A DNA stretch of 64,000 bases. Origin: Clostridium_AD sp050717515. Its GTDB lineage: Bacteria; Bacillota; Clostridia; Clostridiales; Clostridiaceae. Location of the stretch: assembly GCF_050717515.1 (NCBI RefSeq), contig NZ_JBOITL010000027.1, positions 1-64,000 of the forward strand, read 5' to 3'. Position numbers and translations under genes: made by a program. Numbering within the stretch: the first letter of the stretch is position 1; each line of letters begins with the position of its first letter. The notes beneath the pieces are model-generated. The model had not been told where the DNA came from. It made no database searches and saw only the letters and a list, made by a program, of their open reading frames with translations. Positions 41,122 through 50,282 of the stretch are shown in pieces.

Positions 41122-42456
41122 ATGAAAAAAAACCAAAAACTTATAGCTGCAGTTTGTGCACTACTTACTACTCTATCTCTTACGGCTTGCGAATTGCCTT
41201 TTACAAGCAAATCTAAAAGTGTGGTTAATGTTAACAACATAAATTTTACTGATTTCTCAAAGGATATTTCAGCAGACGGGATTTACAGCACAATTAAAAA
41301 GTTTTCAGCTACAGATAATGCAAGAATTACAGGCTTTGAAGGAGAAAAGAACTCAGCAGAGTATATAACAAAACAATTTAAGGATATGGGATTTAATGTA
41401 ACAGAGCAAAGTTTTCCAATTAAGGCATTCAGATGCGCAGGAACAGAAGTGAATATTATTACCAACGGAAACAAAAAAATCAGTTCTAGTTTTTTAACCT
41501 TTAGTAAGGCCACAGCAAAGGAAGGAATCGCCGTAGATATTGTTTTTGGAGGTATGGGTACTGATAGTGAGCTAGAAAATGCTAAAGTTAAAGATAAGCT
41601 TGTACTTATGAAACGTGGGGGAGAGTTTTTTAGGGCTAAAACAGAACGAGCATTTGCAAAAGGCGCTGTTGGAGCTATTTTTTATGATCCTTATGAAGAA
41701 CAACTTATATCGGCTACTTTAGTGGAACCATCTAGCATTCCTGCAGTTTCAATATTGAAATCTGAGGGTGAAAATATTGTAGCTATGTTAGCTTCAGGTA
41801 AGTCCGTTAAGATTACTTTGAAGGTTGATAGTGAATGCAAGGATGGTACATCCAAAAATATAATTGCAACAATGAAGTCAAAAAAACAGAGCAATGGTAA
41901 AAATATTGTTGTTGGTGCACACTATGATGGTGTAGATACACCGGCAGCAAATGATAACGCCTCTGGTATAGCTACTGTAATGGAAGCTGCCAGGGTTATA
42001 TCTAAGCAAAAACTTGATTGTGATATTAAGTTTATTGCCTTTGGCGCTGAAGAAATAGGACTTGTCGGTTCAAATTATTATGTAGCTTCTTTAACTTCTA
42101 AGGATAAAAGCAACATTATAGCCATGCTAAATATTGATATGGTGGGGGTAGGTGATACATTAACGGTACACACTATGAAAGCGGATACTAAATCTTTGCC
42201 AGCTGATTTAGCCGTAACTTGTATGAATAAATTTAAGTATAAAAATGCAAGAACTGAACAAGAAAGTAGTGACCATGTTGCTTTTGAATCTTCAGGGATA
42301 CCGGTAGCTTATTTTGAATATGGTCCGGATGAAAGTTACCATACAGATAAGGATACTATAGATAGGATACAAAAAGAAGATCTTCTTCATACCTGTAATG
42401 TATTAATAAATATGTGTAATGAAATCGGGAAAAATCCTGAGGGCTTCTCAAAATAA
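41122..42456 (+). CDS. M28-family aminopeptidase lipoprotein
   Basis: 444 residues after AGAGGGGG. The signal peptide has a lipobox (LSLTAC, Cys about 23), so it is anchored outside the membrane. A PA-type domain insert (about 130-235, YDPYEEQ) precedes the catalytic domain, as in secreted M28 enzymes. Zinc ligands are visible in GAHYDGVD (H267), AANDNAS, GAEEIGL, NIDMVG and YHTDKD. It is probably an exopeptidase for peptides outside the cell. Confidence 0.9.
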   Translation: MKKNQKLIAAVCALLTTLSLTACELPFTSKSKSVVNVNNINFTDFSKDISADGIYSTIKKFSATDNARITGFEGEKNSAEYITKQFKDMGFNVTEQSFPIKAFRCAGTEVNIITNGNKKISSSFLTFSKATAKEGIAVDIVFGGMGTDSELENAKVKDKLVLMKRGGEFFRAKTERAFAKGAVGAIFYDPYEEQLISATLVEPSSIPAVSILKSEGENIVAMLASGKSVKITLKVDSECKDGTSKNIIATMKSKKQSNGKNIVVGAHYDGVDTPAANDNASGIATVMEAARVISKQKLDCDIKFIAFGAEEIGLVGSNYYVASLTSKDKSNIIAMLNIDMVGVGDTLTVHTMKADTKSLPADLAVTCMNKFKYKNARTEQESSDHVAFESSGIPVAYFEYGPDESYHTDKDTIDRIQKEDLLHTCNVLINMCNEIGKNPEGFSK

Positions 42457-42500
42457 TATTTGTGTATTTATCCCTTAATTTGATTTAGAAAGGTGAAATT

Positions 42501-43193
42501 ATGATTAAAAATGAGTTAAGTGAATATTTGGAAAGTCTTGGGGCGTCGTTAGTTGGATTTGCCGATTTAAGCAATTTTGATACTTCTTCATTTAATAATA
42601 TGAATTATGGTATCGCATTTGGTATCAAAATAGGATCTAAAATTATAGAAGCTATTAATGAAGGTCCTACAAAAGAATATTATGAAGAATATACTCAATT
42701 AAACAAAGACCTCGATAACATTGTCATATCATGTGTAAAATATATAGAAGACATAGGATATAATGCAATAGGACAAACTTCAACATATGTTACCAGTGAC
42801 AATAAATTAACTACACCTTTGCCACATAAAACAGTGGCTACACGTGCAGGATTAGGATGGATTGGCAAAAACGCACTATTAATTACACCTAAATATGGGT
42901 CTGCAATCCGTATATCTTCAGTTATAACTAACATGCCACTTCTAACTGATATTCCTATAAATGAGTCTAAATGTGGAACCTGTACTAATTGTGTTAATAC
43001 TTGCCCTGCATCAGCAATTAAAGGAACACTATGGAATTTTGCTTCAACAAGAGAGGAATTATTAGACCCTTTTAAATGTAGAAAAAAGGCAAGAGAACTA
43101 TCAAATGCAAAAATAGGGATAGAGATATCTTTGTGTGGTAAATGTATTGAAGTTTGTCCATTTACAAAGAGGTATACAAGGTTACATCATTAA
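42501..43193 (+). CDS. QueG-like 4Fe-4S protein
   Basis: 230 residues; AAAGGTG stands 7 bases before ATG. The C-terminus has two iron-sulfur motifs, CGTCTNCVNTCPASAI (about 155-170) and CGKCIEVCPF (about 214-223), as in epoxyqueuosine reductase. RAGLGWIGKNALLITP (about 115-130) matches the cofactor pocket of that group. It lacks the C-terminal HEAT repeats of full QueG, so it belongs to the short clostridial subgroup whose role is not settled. Confidence 0.82.
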   Translation: MIKNELSEYLESLGASLVGFADLSNFDTSSFNNMNYGIAFGIKIGSKIIEAINEGPTKEYYEEYTQLNKDLDNIVISCVKYIEDIGYNAIGQTSTYVTSDNKLTTPLPHKTVATRAGLGWIGKNALLITPKYGSAIRISSVITNMPLLTDIPINESKCGTCTNCVNTCPASAIKGTLWNFASTREELLDPFKCRKKARELSNAKIGIEISLCGKCIEVCPFTKRYTRLHH

Positions 43194-43323
43194 ATTTGCA
43201 AATAAATGTTATGTTTATTTAAGTAAGCTAATAAAAAGGCTATGAAGAGGGCTACATCGGGCATAAAACCAAGAAAATCAGATCCAATTCCAAGTCAAAT
43301 TTATTCGGAAGGAAAAGTGTAGA

Positions 43324-43686
43324 TTGGAAGAAATATTTAATTCTTTAATAGAAGATTTAACATTTACAGGAGAGTTAGTAACAGACTCGAATAGATTTCT
43401 AACAAAACATAGCAGATTTAGGATTGCAGAACATTCTCTAAGAGTTGCAAAGAAAGCAAAAGTATTAGCTAAGCAGTACGGTGCTAATGAAAATCTAGCA
43501 GAAGTAGCAGGATTATTGCATGATATAGGTGGCGTCTATCCAAATGATAGACGAGTTGAAATTTCAAACATGCTTAACCTTAATATCTTGTATGAGGAGG
43601 AAGTGTTACCATTAATTCTTCATCAAAAGATATCTATGGTAACGGCAGAACAAATTTTTAAAATTAAGTCTTGTGAAGTAAAATAA
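43324..43686 (+). pseudogene. HD-domain protein, C-terminally truncated
   Basis: 120 residues from TTG after GGAAGG. HSLRVAKKAK (first His), LLHDIGGVYPN (HD pair, about 64-65) and LILHQKISMVTAEQIF (later His) match small HD proteins of about 190 residues. The frame stops after FKIKSCEVK, where the family continues with a further His-containing helix; the next bases in another frame (INVFYM) may be its remains. A frameshift near 43680 probably removed the last third. Confidence 0.65.
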
Positions 43687-43731
43687 ATGTATTCTACATG
43701 TAAATAGTTAGTAAGGAATGGAGGAGTTAAT

Positions 43732-44446
43732 ATGGGTGATTTATGCAAGAAAATTTTATTTCTAGGTAATAGTTATATATATGTAAATGATTTGCCTAAT
43801 GTTTTATCAAATTTAGCACTATCTGGTGGGTTTGATTTGATAACAAATCATGTTACAAGGGGAGGTGCTAGACTACAAGATTTTCTTAACAATGAAGACG
43901 AGCTAAGTAATATTTCTAATTATAAGTTGAAGAAAAACAAGTGGGATTTTGTAATATTACAAGAACAAAGTCAAATTCCCTCTATTCCAAATGAATGTGA
44001 AACAAAAATGTATCCAAGCATAAGATTACTTAACAATAATATTACTTAACAATAATATTAAAAGCTTTGGTGCTGAAACTGTATTATTTATGACTTGGGG
44101 GCGTCGATTTGGGGATACTGAAATTGGATTTGAAAATTTCGAAACCATGCAAGAAGCTTTAAAAGAGGGTTATACCAAAATAGCAAATGAATTAACATTA
44201 TCAGTTGCACCAGTTGGAATAGCATGGTTAAAAGCAAAACAGAAAGATAAAGATATTCTACTATGGGATGAAGATGGTAGTCATCCATCAATTATGGGAA
44301 CATACTTAACCGCTTGTGTGTTTTATGTTTTGCTACTAAAACAAAATCCTGTAGGCTTATCATATTCTGCTGGCATACCAAAAGAGATGGCAAGGTTTTT
44401 ACAGGAAATAGCATTAGAAAGTATGACAATAAATTGCTTAAAGTAA
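43732..44446 (+). pseudogene. SGNH-hydrolase-like (DUF4886) gene, frameshifted by a 16-base tandem duplication
   Basis: GGAGG precedes ATG 43732. The first part has FLGNSYIYVNDLP (Ser block) and LQEQSQIP; the second part (to 44446) has FMTWGRRFGD and DEDGSHPSIMG (catalytic Asp and His). Between them ATTACTTAACAATAAT occurs twice in tandem (about 44024-44055). Removing one copy restores RLLNNNIKSFGAETVLF in one frame. The lesion looks recent, since the rest is intact. Confidence 0.85.
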
Positions 44447-44694
44447 AACTAACAATCCTGGAAAGTAATTGCAGATGTGGCTATCATAAAAACAATGACT
44501 CTTATATTGTAGAAGATATTTGTCCACCTATATGTCATGAATTATGGAATACTATTTATCCAAGCGTATATGTTCTTTTAAATGGAGGCAGTTTAGATTA
44601 TGGCAACACTAAGGCGAAAAAATTTGAAATGAAGTGTCCAGATAATGGTAGGGTAGTAATACGTGGGGAGGTATTTACGGTCACGAAACGTTAA
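44434..44694 (+). CDS. TIGR04076-family protein
   Basis: 86 residues from TTG 44434, overlapping the end of the SGNH gene in another frame. NCRCGYHKNNDSYIVEDICP, CHELWNTIYPSVYVLLNGG and KCPDNGRVVIRGEV are the TIGR04076 pattern of small conserved Cys-containing proteins of unknown role. The last codons ACG AAA CGT TAA lie in the attC-like end at 44681-44692, so the natural C-terminus may have been replaced by the junction. Confidence 0.75.
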   Translation: MLKVKLTILESNCRCGYHKNNDSYIVEDICPPICHELWNTIYPSVYVLLNGGSLDYGNTKAKKFEMKCPDNGRVVIRGEVFTVTKR

Positions 44695-44697
44695 ATA
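44673..44697 (+). repeat. attC-like right-half junction overlapping a stop codon
   Basis: TTACGGTCACGAAAC then GTTAAATA (44690-44697). The CACGAAACGTTA core is shared with 22122-22133. It supplies the stop of the TIGR04076 gene. The GGCAAC part seen in other right halves is missing here, so the half is shorter. Confidence 0.5.
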
Positions 44698-44813
44698 TCA
44701 TTAGATATGCCATTATACTATTTTTATTTAAGCAAACTTATGAAAATGCTATGAATAGAGCTACTCGCTATAATTGTAGTTAATGCGAAGTTAAAGATGG
44801 GAGATGGAAATGA

Positions 44814-45623
44814 ATGGACAATCTAATAATAAAATCACTTGAAGAATTTGTAAATAAGTCAAATATGCTTTTAAATCATAGTATATTATCGGCCTATTGC
44901 TTTGGTTCAGCAATTTATGAAGATTTTCATAATGGATATAGTGATCTGGATTTTTTTATTATTACTGATAACATAATAAGTGAAGATGATTTTCAAAAAT
45001 TTTCATCATGGAGAACCCAATTGAAGAATTCAGCGCATCCGTATTTTTCGGTCTTAGAGGGAGAAATAATTTCTAAAAATGCAATTAAAAATGATATAGA
45101 GTCAAATACAATATATTGGGGAACATCAAAAGATAGCTTGAATCTGAAATATGGACTATCTGGATTTTCATTAAGAGGATTGATAAATGAAGGATATTTG
45201 ATTTTCGGAAAAGATTTAAGAGACGAATTACCATATCCAAGTGATACAAAAATGTTAAATCAAGTAAATTACATGGTAGAAACAATTATAAAACATGCAC
45301 AAGTTACTAATGAGGATATTCATTCGGTAGATTGGTTATTCTTAATAAGTCAATCAATTTATTGGCTTAAAACTTTAGATACTACGGGAAAAACAAATGC
45401 TGCAAAATGGGTAATAGATAACTGTGATTATAGTTGGATCGGGATATTACAAAAGGCAATCACAATACGACAAGCGCCTATACTTGCTATCACAAATGAA
45501 AATAAAGAATGGCTTAAAAATTTAGGAGGGGTTATACAGTGTGCCTGTAAAACTTTAAGTTTAGAGCGAGCTGAGTATATAAAGATTATAAGAGAGGAGA
45601 ATAATTATGAAGCCAGTTTTTAG
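44814..45623 (+). CDS. Nucleotidyltransferase, aminoglycoside-adenylyltransferase-like
   Basis: 269 residues; GGGAGATGG stands 5 bases before ATG. The NTase motif is CFGSAIYEDFHNGYSDLDFF (about 28-47) with GS followed by DLD, the metal-binding pattern of ANT/AadA-like and MNT-type enzymes. The C-terminal part is helical (SLRGLINEGYLIFGKDLRDELP) as in AadA-like proteins. It transfers a nucleotide to a small molecule or macromolecule. Its last 17 bases overlap the next gene, so they are co-translated. Confidence 0.82.
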   Translation: MDNLIIKSLEEFVNKSNMLLNHSILSAYCFGSAIYEDFHNGYSDLDFFIITDNIISEDDFQKFSSWRTQLKNSAHPYFSVLEGEIISKNAIKNDIESNTIYWGTSKDSLNLKYGLSGFSLRGLINEGYLIFGKDLRDELPYPSDTKMLNQVNYMVETIIKHAQVTNEDIHSVDWLFLISQSIYWLKTLDTTGKTNAAKWVIDNCDYSWIGILQKAITIRQAPILAITNENKEWLKNLGGVIQCACKTLSLERAEYIKIIREENNYEASF

Positions 45624-46221
45624 ACAGAATCAATTATTTACTTTTTTGTTATTTTGTAATGATGTTGAATTAGAGAAGAGGGTATTGGATTGTGGAGCAG
45701 GAGGGAATCTTCCACCACTTGCAATATTTGCAGAGCATGGATATGCAACTCATGGTATTGATATAAGCCAATCTCAAATTGAGCAAGCAAGGAATTTTGA
45801 GGTAGAGCATAATTTAGAATTGGGGATTAAGGAAGGTGATATGAAATTATTGCCTTTTAAAGATAAGTCTATAAGCTTTATCTACTCATATAATTCCATA
45901 TTTCATATGAGCAAATCGGAAATTGGCATAGCGGTTAAAGAGATTTATAGAGTATTACCTAAAGGTGGACTAGCATTTATAAATTTCACATCAACAAGTG
46001 ATTTTAGAGCAACTATGGGTGAGAAAGTTAGAGATGGTGAATATCTACAAGAAGAACATGGTGAGAAAATATTGCACAGTTATTTTGAAGAAAATGAGGC
46101 AGAGAAGTTTTTTGATGGATTTAAGGTTATTTATAAGGAACGAAGAATTAGAGATGGTTATGCACGCAAAGATGTGAAGATTACATTAGGCTTTATAGAT
46201 TATATTATTGAGAAGTTATAA
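45607..46221 (+). CDS. Class I SAM-dependent methyltransferase
   Basis: 204 residues; GAGAGGAG stands 8 bases before ATG 45607, inside the end of the nucleotidyltransferase gene. Motif I is LDCGAGGNLPP, then HGIDISQSQIEQA, GDMKLLPF and YSYNSIFHM (motif IV). The tight overlap suggests the two enzymes act together, perhaps on the same small molecule. There is no membrane segment. Confidence 0.88.
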   Translation: MKPVFRQNQLFTFLLFCNDVELEKRVLDCGAGGNLPPLAIFAEHGYATHGIDISQSQIEQARNFEVEHNLELGIKEGDMKLLPFKDKSISFIYSYNSIFHMSKSEIGIAVKEIYRVLPKGGLAFINFTSTSDFRATMGEKVRDGEYLQEEHGEKILHSYFEENEAEKFFDGFKVIYKERRIRDGYARKDVKITLGFIDYIIEKL

Positions 46222-46282
46222 AATCACTAGGGAATAAATAGAATGTAAATTCCCTTAATTAGTTTCAACGAGGAGGAAAATT

Positions 46283-46945
46283 ATGATTAAATCAAAAGCC
46301 TGGGACTGGAGTAAAAACAAAAGTAACGGCTGGTTAGTACCATCAATAGAGGCATGTTATTTATCTGAATCATGGAAATCAAAAAGCTTTAACAAGTTTC
46401 TGGATTTGGGTTGTGGATTGGGCAGACACTCTATCTATTTTGCTAAGAAAGGGTTTGAAGTCAATTCTTTAGATTTATCCGAATATGGAGTCAATCACTT
46501 GAAAAGGTGGGCAGAGGAAGAACAGGTAGATATTGCAGTAGATATTTGTGACATGTTAAATTTGCCATTTAAGAATGATTCCTTTGATTGTATAATGGCT
46601 TACAATGTCGTATACCATAGTGACACTGATGGATTTATTAAGTCGCTTGATGAAATAAAAAGAGTTTTAAAAAGCGGAGGAGAGCTATTTATTACTCTGC
46701 TTTCAAAAGATACATGGTCATATCAAAGAGCTGATAATTATAAGCGAATTGATAATAATACAATCTTGAGGGATGAACATGATACAGAAAGGGATGTTCC
46801 ACATTTTTATGTAGATATTGAAGATATAAAAAAATATTTTATTGATTTTGAATTTGTAAATTTACCTGTTGAGCAAACAGAATATAACATGGATAATACA
46901 GAATATTTTTCTAAACACTTTAATTTGATTGTTAGAAAAAAATAG
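46283..46945 (+). CDS. Class I SAM-dependent methyltransferase
   Basis: 220 residues after GAGGAGG. Motif I is LDLGCGLGRHSIYFA (about 40-54), then NSLDLSEYGVNHL, ICDMLNLPF and MAYNVVYHS. ELFITLLSKDTWSY and the late DVPHFYVDIEDI resemble TehB-like free-standing enzymes. It lies 61 bases after another methyltransferase, but the two are clearly different in sequence. The substrate is unknown. Confidence 0.88.
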   Translation: MIKSKAWDWSKNKSNGWLVPSIEACYLSESWKSKSFNKFLDLGCGLGRHSIYFAKKGFEVNSLDLSEYGVNHLKRWAEEEQVDIAVDICDMLNLPFKNDSFDCIMAYNVVYHSDTDGFIKSLDEIKRVLKSGGELFITLLSKDTWSYQRADNYKRIDNNTILRDEHDTERDVPHFYVDIEDIKKYFIDFEFVNLPVEQTEYNMDNTEYFSKHFNLIVRKK

Positions 46946-47036
46946 ATTTATGTTATCAGTGTACATAAATGTTTGGTGGAGTTAAGATAATGATATTGCC
47001 CGTGATCAAATAAGCATGAGAAGCCATTTGACACGT

Positions 47037-47324
47037 TTACTGGTGGTCATTATTTTTATTCCTAGTATAGTGAGCACCTCTAATTACAATGGTATTTGTG
47101 TTTTCATCTTTTTTACGTTTAAGATTTCCTGTAATTTTCGCCATAAGCTGCTGAGCTTCCAAACTACCTGTACCTTGAATTTTAAATAGAAATTTCTGGG
47201 CTTTTTCGCCCGAGAGTATTTTTATAAGCTTATCATACCAATAAATAAATACCCTATTGTCTTTCTTTATATTGTAAAAAAAAATAACTTCTGATGTCTG
47301 ATTCTCATTTTCTTCTTTATACAT
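47037..47324 (-). CDS. Hypothetical protein on the reverse strand (95 aa)
   Basis: This is the only convincing reverse-strand gene in the window. AAAAGAGGTG precedes the ATG (47324-47322). 95 residues: an N-terminal beta-rich part (TSEVIFFYNIKKDNRVFIYWYD), a helix, then a lysine/arginine-rich C-terminus (GNLKRKKDE, YTRNKNNDHQ). There is no motif or membrane segment. The strand suggests it entered separately from its neighbours. The function is unknown. Confidence 0.5.
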   Translation of the reverse strand: MYKEENENQTSEVIFFYNIKKDNRVFIYWYDKLIKILSGEKAQKFLFKIQGTGSLEAQQLMAKITGNLKRKKDENTNTIVIRGAHYTRNKNNDHQ

Positions 47325-47375
47325 AACTAATGCACCTCTTTTAAATTCAACTAAGTTAAGTATATGTGGTATCAT

Positions 47376-47853
47376 TTGGATTCTAAAGATAAAGTTTGCT
47401 TATATTTAATTTTTAACTAGTTTATAATACATTTTGATAAATATAGTAATGGTTTTGATAATTTTTAAGGATTGCATAATAAAGAAATTAAAAGATTGCA
47501 ATGGTCAGATAATTTAAGTAGTGAAGAATTTACAATAAAATAAAGCGTCTTAAAACGAGTGTCATCTAAGGCTTTTCCAAGGAATAACTGTTAATATAAA
47601 GGTTGTTATGCTAAAATATAGTAAATAGTTTTATGTTTATTGCTTTTGCGTTGATTTTTTTATATTTAATGGTGACAAATGGAATTGTTTGCTTAATGTA
47701 TAGAGAAAAGAGCTGAATTAAATTTTTCTAAAGGGGGTAGCATGGCTATGATGGATAGGGATACATAACTATGAATAAAGGAGAGTCTTATGAATAATAT
47801 AGAAGATACATTATTTAGTGAACTAAATAGTAGTCTTAAGGAGATGGTTATTA
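47376..47853. other. Gap with gene remnants and a short leader frame
   Basis: There is no intact gene before 47790. Near 47481-47543 the frame NKEIKRLQWSDNLSSEEFTIK ends at TAA and looks like a C-terminal fragment. At 47790 AAAGGAGA precedes ATG encoding MNNIEDTLFSELNSSLKEM..., 35 residues, which overlaps the pepF start in another frame. It could be a coupled leader or a remnant. Confidence 0.4.
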
Positions 47854-49623
47854 ATGGATTTAACATGGAATTTAGATACACTTTATACTTCCTTTAACTC
47901 TGAAAAGTTTAAAGGTGATGAAGAGCTTCTTAATGAATATATTATAAATTTAAACAAATGGGCTGAAAAAAATCTAAAAGATAGGAGCAACGCTACTTTT
48001 AAAATTGAAGAATTTTTAAATCTTTATAACGAATATAAAAGCTTATATTCATGCTTATATTGTTATGCATATTTAATTTCAAGTGCGGATTGTTCAAATG
48101 TAGAAGCAATGGACGTTTTAGATAATATGGAGGATAGGGATTCATCGGTTATAGAGACTTTTGTAAGTTTTAACAATTGGCTTAAGCATTTTAATAATAT
48201 AGATGAGCTAATAGAGGCTTCACCATATCTTATAGAACATCGGTTTTATATTAAAGAACTTCTTTTGCAGTCAAAATATTTATTGAGCGAAGATGTAGAA
48301 GTAGTAATTGCAAAAATGCAGAGTACAGGCTCGAGATCATGGGAAAGACTTTATATGGAGCTCACTTCTACTATACTAATGGATATAAATATTGAAGGTG
48401 AATTAAAAAAAGTGTCGCTTTCAGAGCTGAGAAATATGGCATATGAGAAAAGTGAGTCTTTAAGAAAGGCAGCTTATTATGCAGAGGCTGACGCATGTAA
48501 AAGCATATCACAAGCATCTGCAGCATGTTTAAACGGAATTAGTGGTGAAGCACTTACTATTTATGATATGAGAGGTTATAAATCACCACTAGAAAAAGTC
48601 CTCAAGGTCTCAATGATGGATTATGAAACTTTAAATGCTATGTTTTCAGCTATAAAAGAACGCCTGCCTATATTTCATGAATATTATCATAAAAAGGCAG
48701 AAATTCTAGGACATAAAGTGAGCCTTCCCTTCTATGATATCTTTGCACCAGTGGGTGATGCTAATACAAAAATATCATATTTAGATGCCAGAGATTTAAT
48801 TGTATCAAGCTTTAAAACTTTCAGTAAAGAACTTGCTGATTTTGCAAAAAAGGCCTTTGACAATAGATGGATTGATGCTGAGCCAAGAACTGGGAAAGGG
48901 AATTATGGACTGGATGTTGATATTTTTCCAATAAAAGAAAGTAGAATTTTGGCTAATTTTACTGGAAACTTTAGTGATGTTGCTGTACTTGCTCATGAAA
49001 TTGGACATGCTTATCATAGTTATTGTCTTAGAAATGAAGAGATGTTAAATACGGATTATCCTAATCCTATTGCAGAAACAGCTGCAATTTTCTGTGAAAC
49101 CATAGTAAATAAAGCATTGCTTAATATTCTACCAATCAATGAGGGTTTATCAATTTTAGAAAAAAGTATTTCAGATGCGGGTTATTATATTGTTGATTTT
49201 TATGGTAGGTATTTATTTGAAAACAAATTATTTGAAAGAAGAAAATCTGGTCAATTGTCTGTTGAAGAGTTAAATGAATTAATGCTGAATTGTATGGTAG
49301 AAGCTTATGGTGATAGTATTGATATTGAAACAATTCACCCATATATGTGGATGAATAAAGCTGGGTATTATATGGTTGGCAATGAATTCTTAAATTTCCC
49401 ATATTCATTTGGGGTTTTATTCTCTAAAGGTGTTTATTCAGAATATATGAAAAAAGGAGAAGCTTTTGTAGAGCAATATAATATTTTTTTGAGTGCTACA
49501 AGTAAAAATAATATTGTTGATATTGCAAAGATAATTGATATAGACGTTCACTCAATAGATTTTTGGAGAAATGCATTAAATCTTATTCAAAAGGACATTG
49601 AAGTGTTTATTAACAGAGCATAG
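47854..49623 (+). CDS. pepF: Oligoendopeptidase F (M3B family)
   Basis: 589 residues; AAGGAGATGG stands 7 bases before ATG. It has WNLDTLYTSF at the N-terminus, the zinc motif HEIGHAYH (H381, E382, H385), the third ligand Glu in NPIAETAAIF, and YPYSFGVLFSKGVY near the C-terminus as in PepF. It is a cytosolic metallopeptidase that cleaves oligopeptides. The length is normal. It stands alone. It may be a second copy, as pepF genes are often found singly on the chromosome. Confidence 0.92.
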   Translation: MDLTWNLDTLYTSFNSEKFKGDEELLNEYIINLNKWAEKNLKDRSNATFKIEEFLNLYNEYKSLYSCLYCYAYLISSADCSNVEAMDVLDNMEDRDSSVIETFVSFNNWLKHFNNIDELIEASPYLIEHRFYIKELLLQSKYLLSEDVEVVIAKMQSTGSRSWERLYMELTSTILMDINIEGELKKVSLSELRNMAYEKSESLRKAAYYAEADACKSISQASAACLNGISGEALTIYDMRGYKSPLEKVLKVSMMDYETLNAMFSAIKERLPIFHEYYHKKAEILGHKVSLPFYDIFAPVGDANTKISYLDARDLIVSSFKTFSKELADFAKKAFDNRWIDAEPRTGKGNYGLDVDIFPIKESRILANFTGNFSDVAVLAHEIGHAYHSYCLRNEEMLNTDYPNPIAETAAIFCETIVNKALLNILPINEGLSILEKSISDAGYYIVDFYGRYLFENKLFERRKSGQLSVEELNELMLNCMVEAYGDSIDIETIHPYMWMNKAGYYMVGNEFLNFPYSFGVLFSKGVYSEYMKKGEAFVEQYNIFLSATSKNNIVDIAKIIDIDVHSIDFWRNALNLIQKDIEVFINRA

Positions 49624-49679
49624 ATTTATATTTTAAGCAGTGGAAATTTGAAGTTGATAACTGACTTAGGAGGATGATT

Positions 49680-50261
49680 ATGACCATTAAAAACCAAAAA
49701 GAATATTTTAATAATACCTATGAAAAGTGGAAAGAAATATCTGATGAAAAAGGCAGCATTATAAATAAAGCTATAAATATATTAGGGATATCGGAAGGCC
49801 ATTCGGTACTGGATGTAGCCTCAGGAACAGGTGTGTTATACTCAGTTTTAAAAAATATGCACTTAAGCAATTATGTAGCATTAGATATATCAGAAAATAT
49901 GCTAAAAGAACTACAGCAGCTATATCCTGATGCAAAAACTATATGTGATGATTTTGATAAGGATATTAACTTCGTGGAAACATTTGATTATATTTTAATG
50001 TTTAATAGCATACCACATTTTGAAAACTTAAATATAGTGTTTTCAAATGCTAAGAAACATTTGAAAATTGGAGGTATTTTTGCAATAATACATTCAAAAA
50101 CTAGAAAGGAAGTAAAAGAACATCATAAAAGAATAGGTTATAATTTGGGAAGAGAAGCAATTCCTAATGATGATACTTTATATGAGCTTGTAGCGAAATA
50201 TGAATTTAGAGAAGTTATATTAAGAGATGATGATTTTTTCTATTTTAGTTGTAAAAATTAA
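49680..50261 (+). CDS. Class I SAM-dependent methyltransferase
   Basis: I take ATG 49680 because TTAGGAGG lies 6 bases upstream; ATG 49674 overlaps it. 193 residues. YFNNTYEKWKEISDEKG at the N-terminus, motif I LDVASGTGVLYS, VALDISENMLKEL and MFNSIPHF are in order. It resembles UbiE/Methyltransf_11 proteins of clostridia. It ends 21 bases before an alpha/beta hydrolase and probably shares its transcript. Confidence 0.88.
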   Translation: MTIKNQKEYFNNTYEKWKEISDEKGSIINKAINILGISEGHSVLDVASGTGVLYSVLKNMHLSNYVALDISENMLKELQQLYPDAKTICDDFDKDINFVETFDYILMFNSIPHFENLNIVFSNAKKHLKIGGIFAIIHSKTRKEVKEHHKRIGYNLGREAIPNDDTLYELVAKYEFREVILRDDDFFYFSCKN

Positions 50262-50282
50262 TTTGTTTTTAAGGAGAAATTT

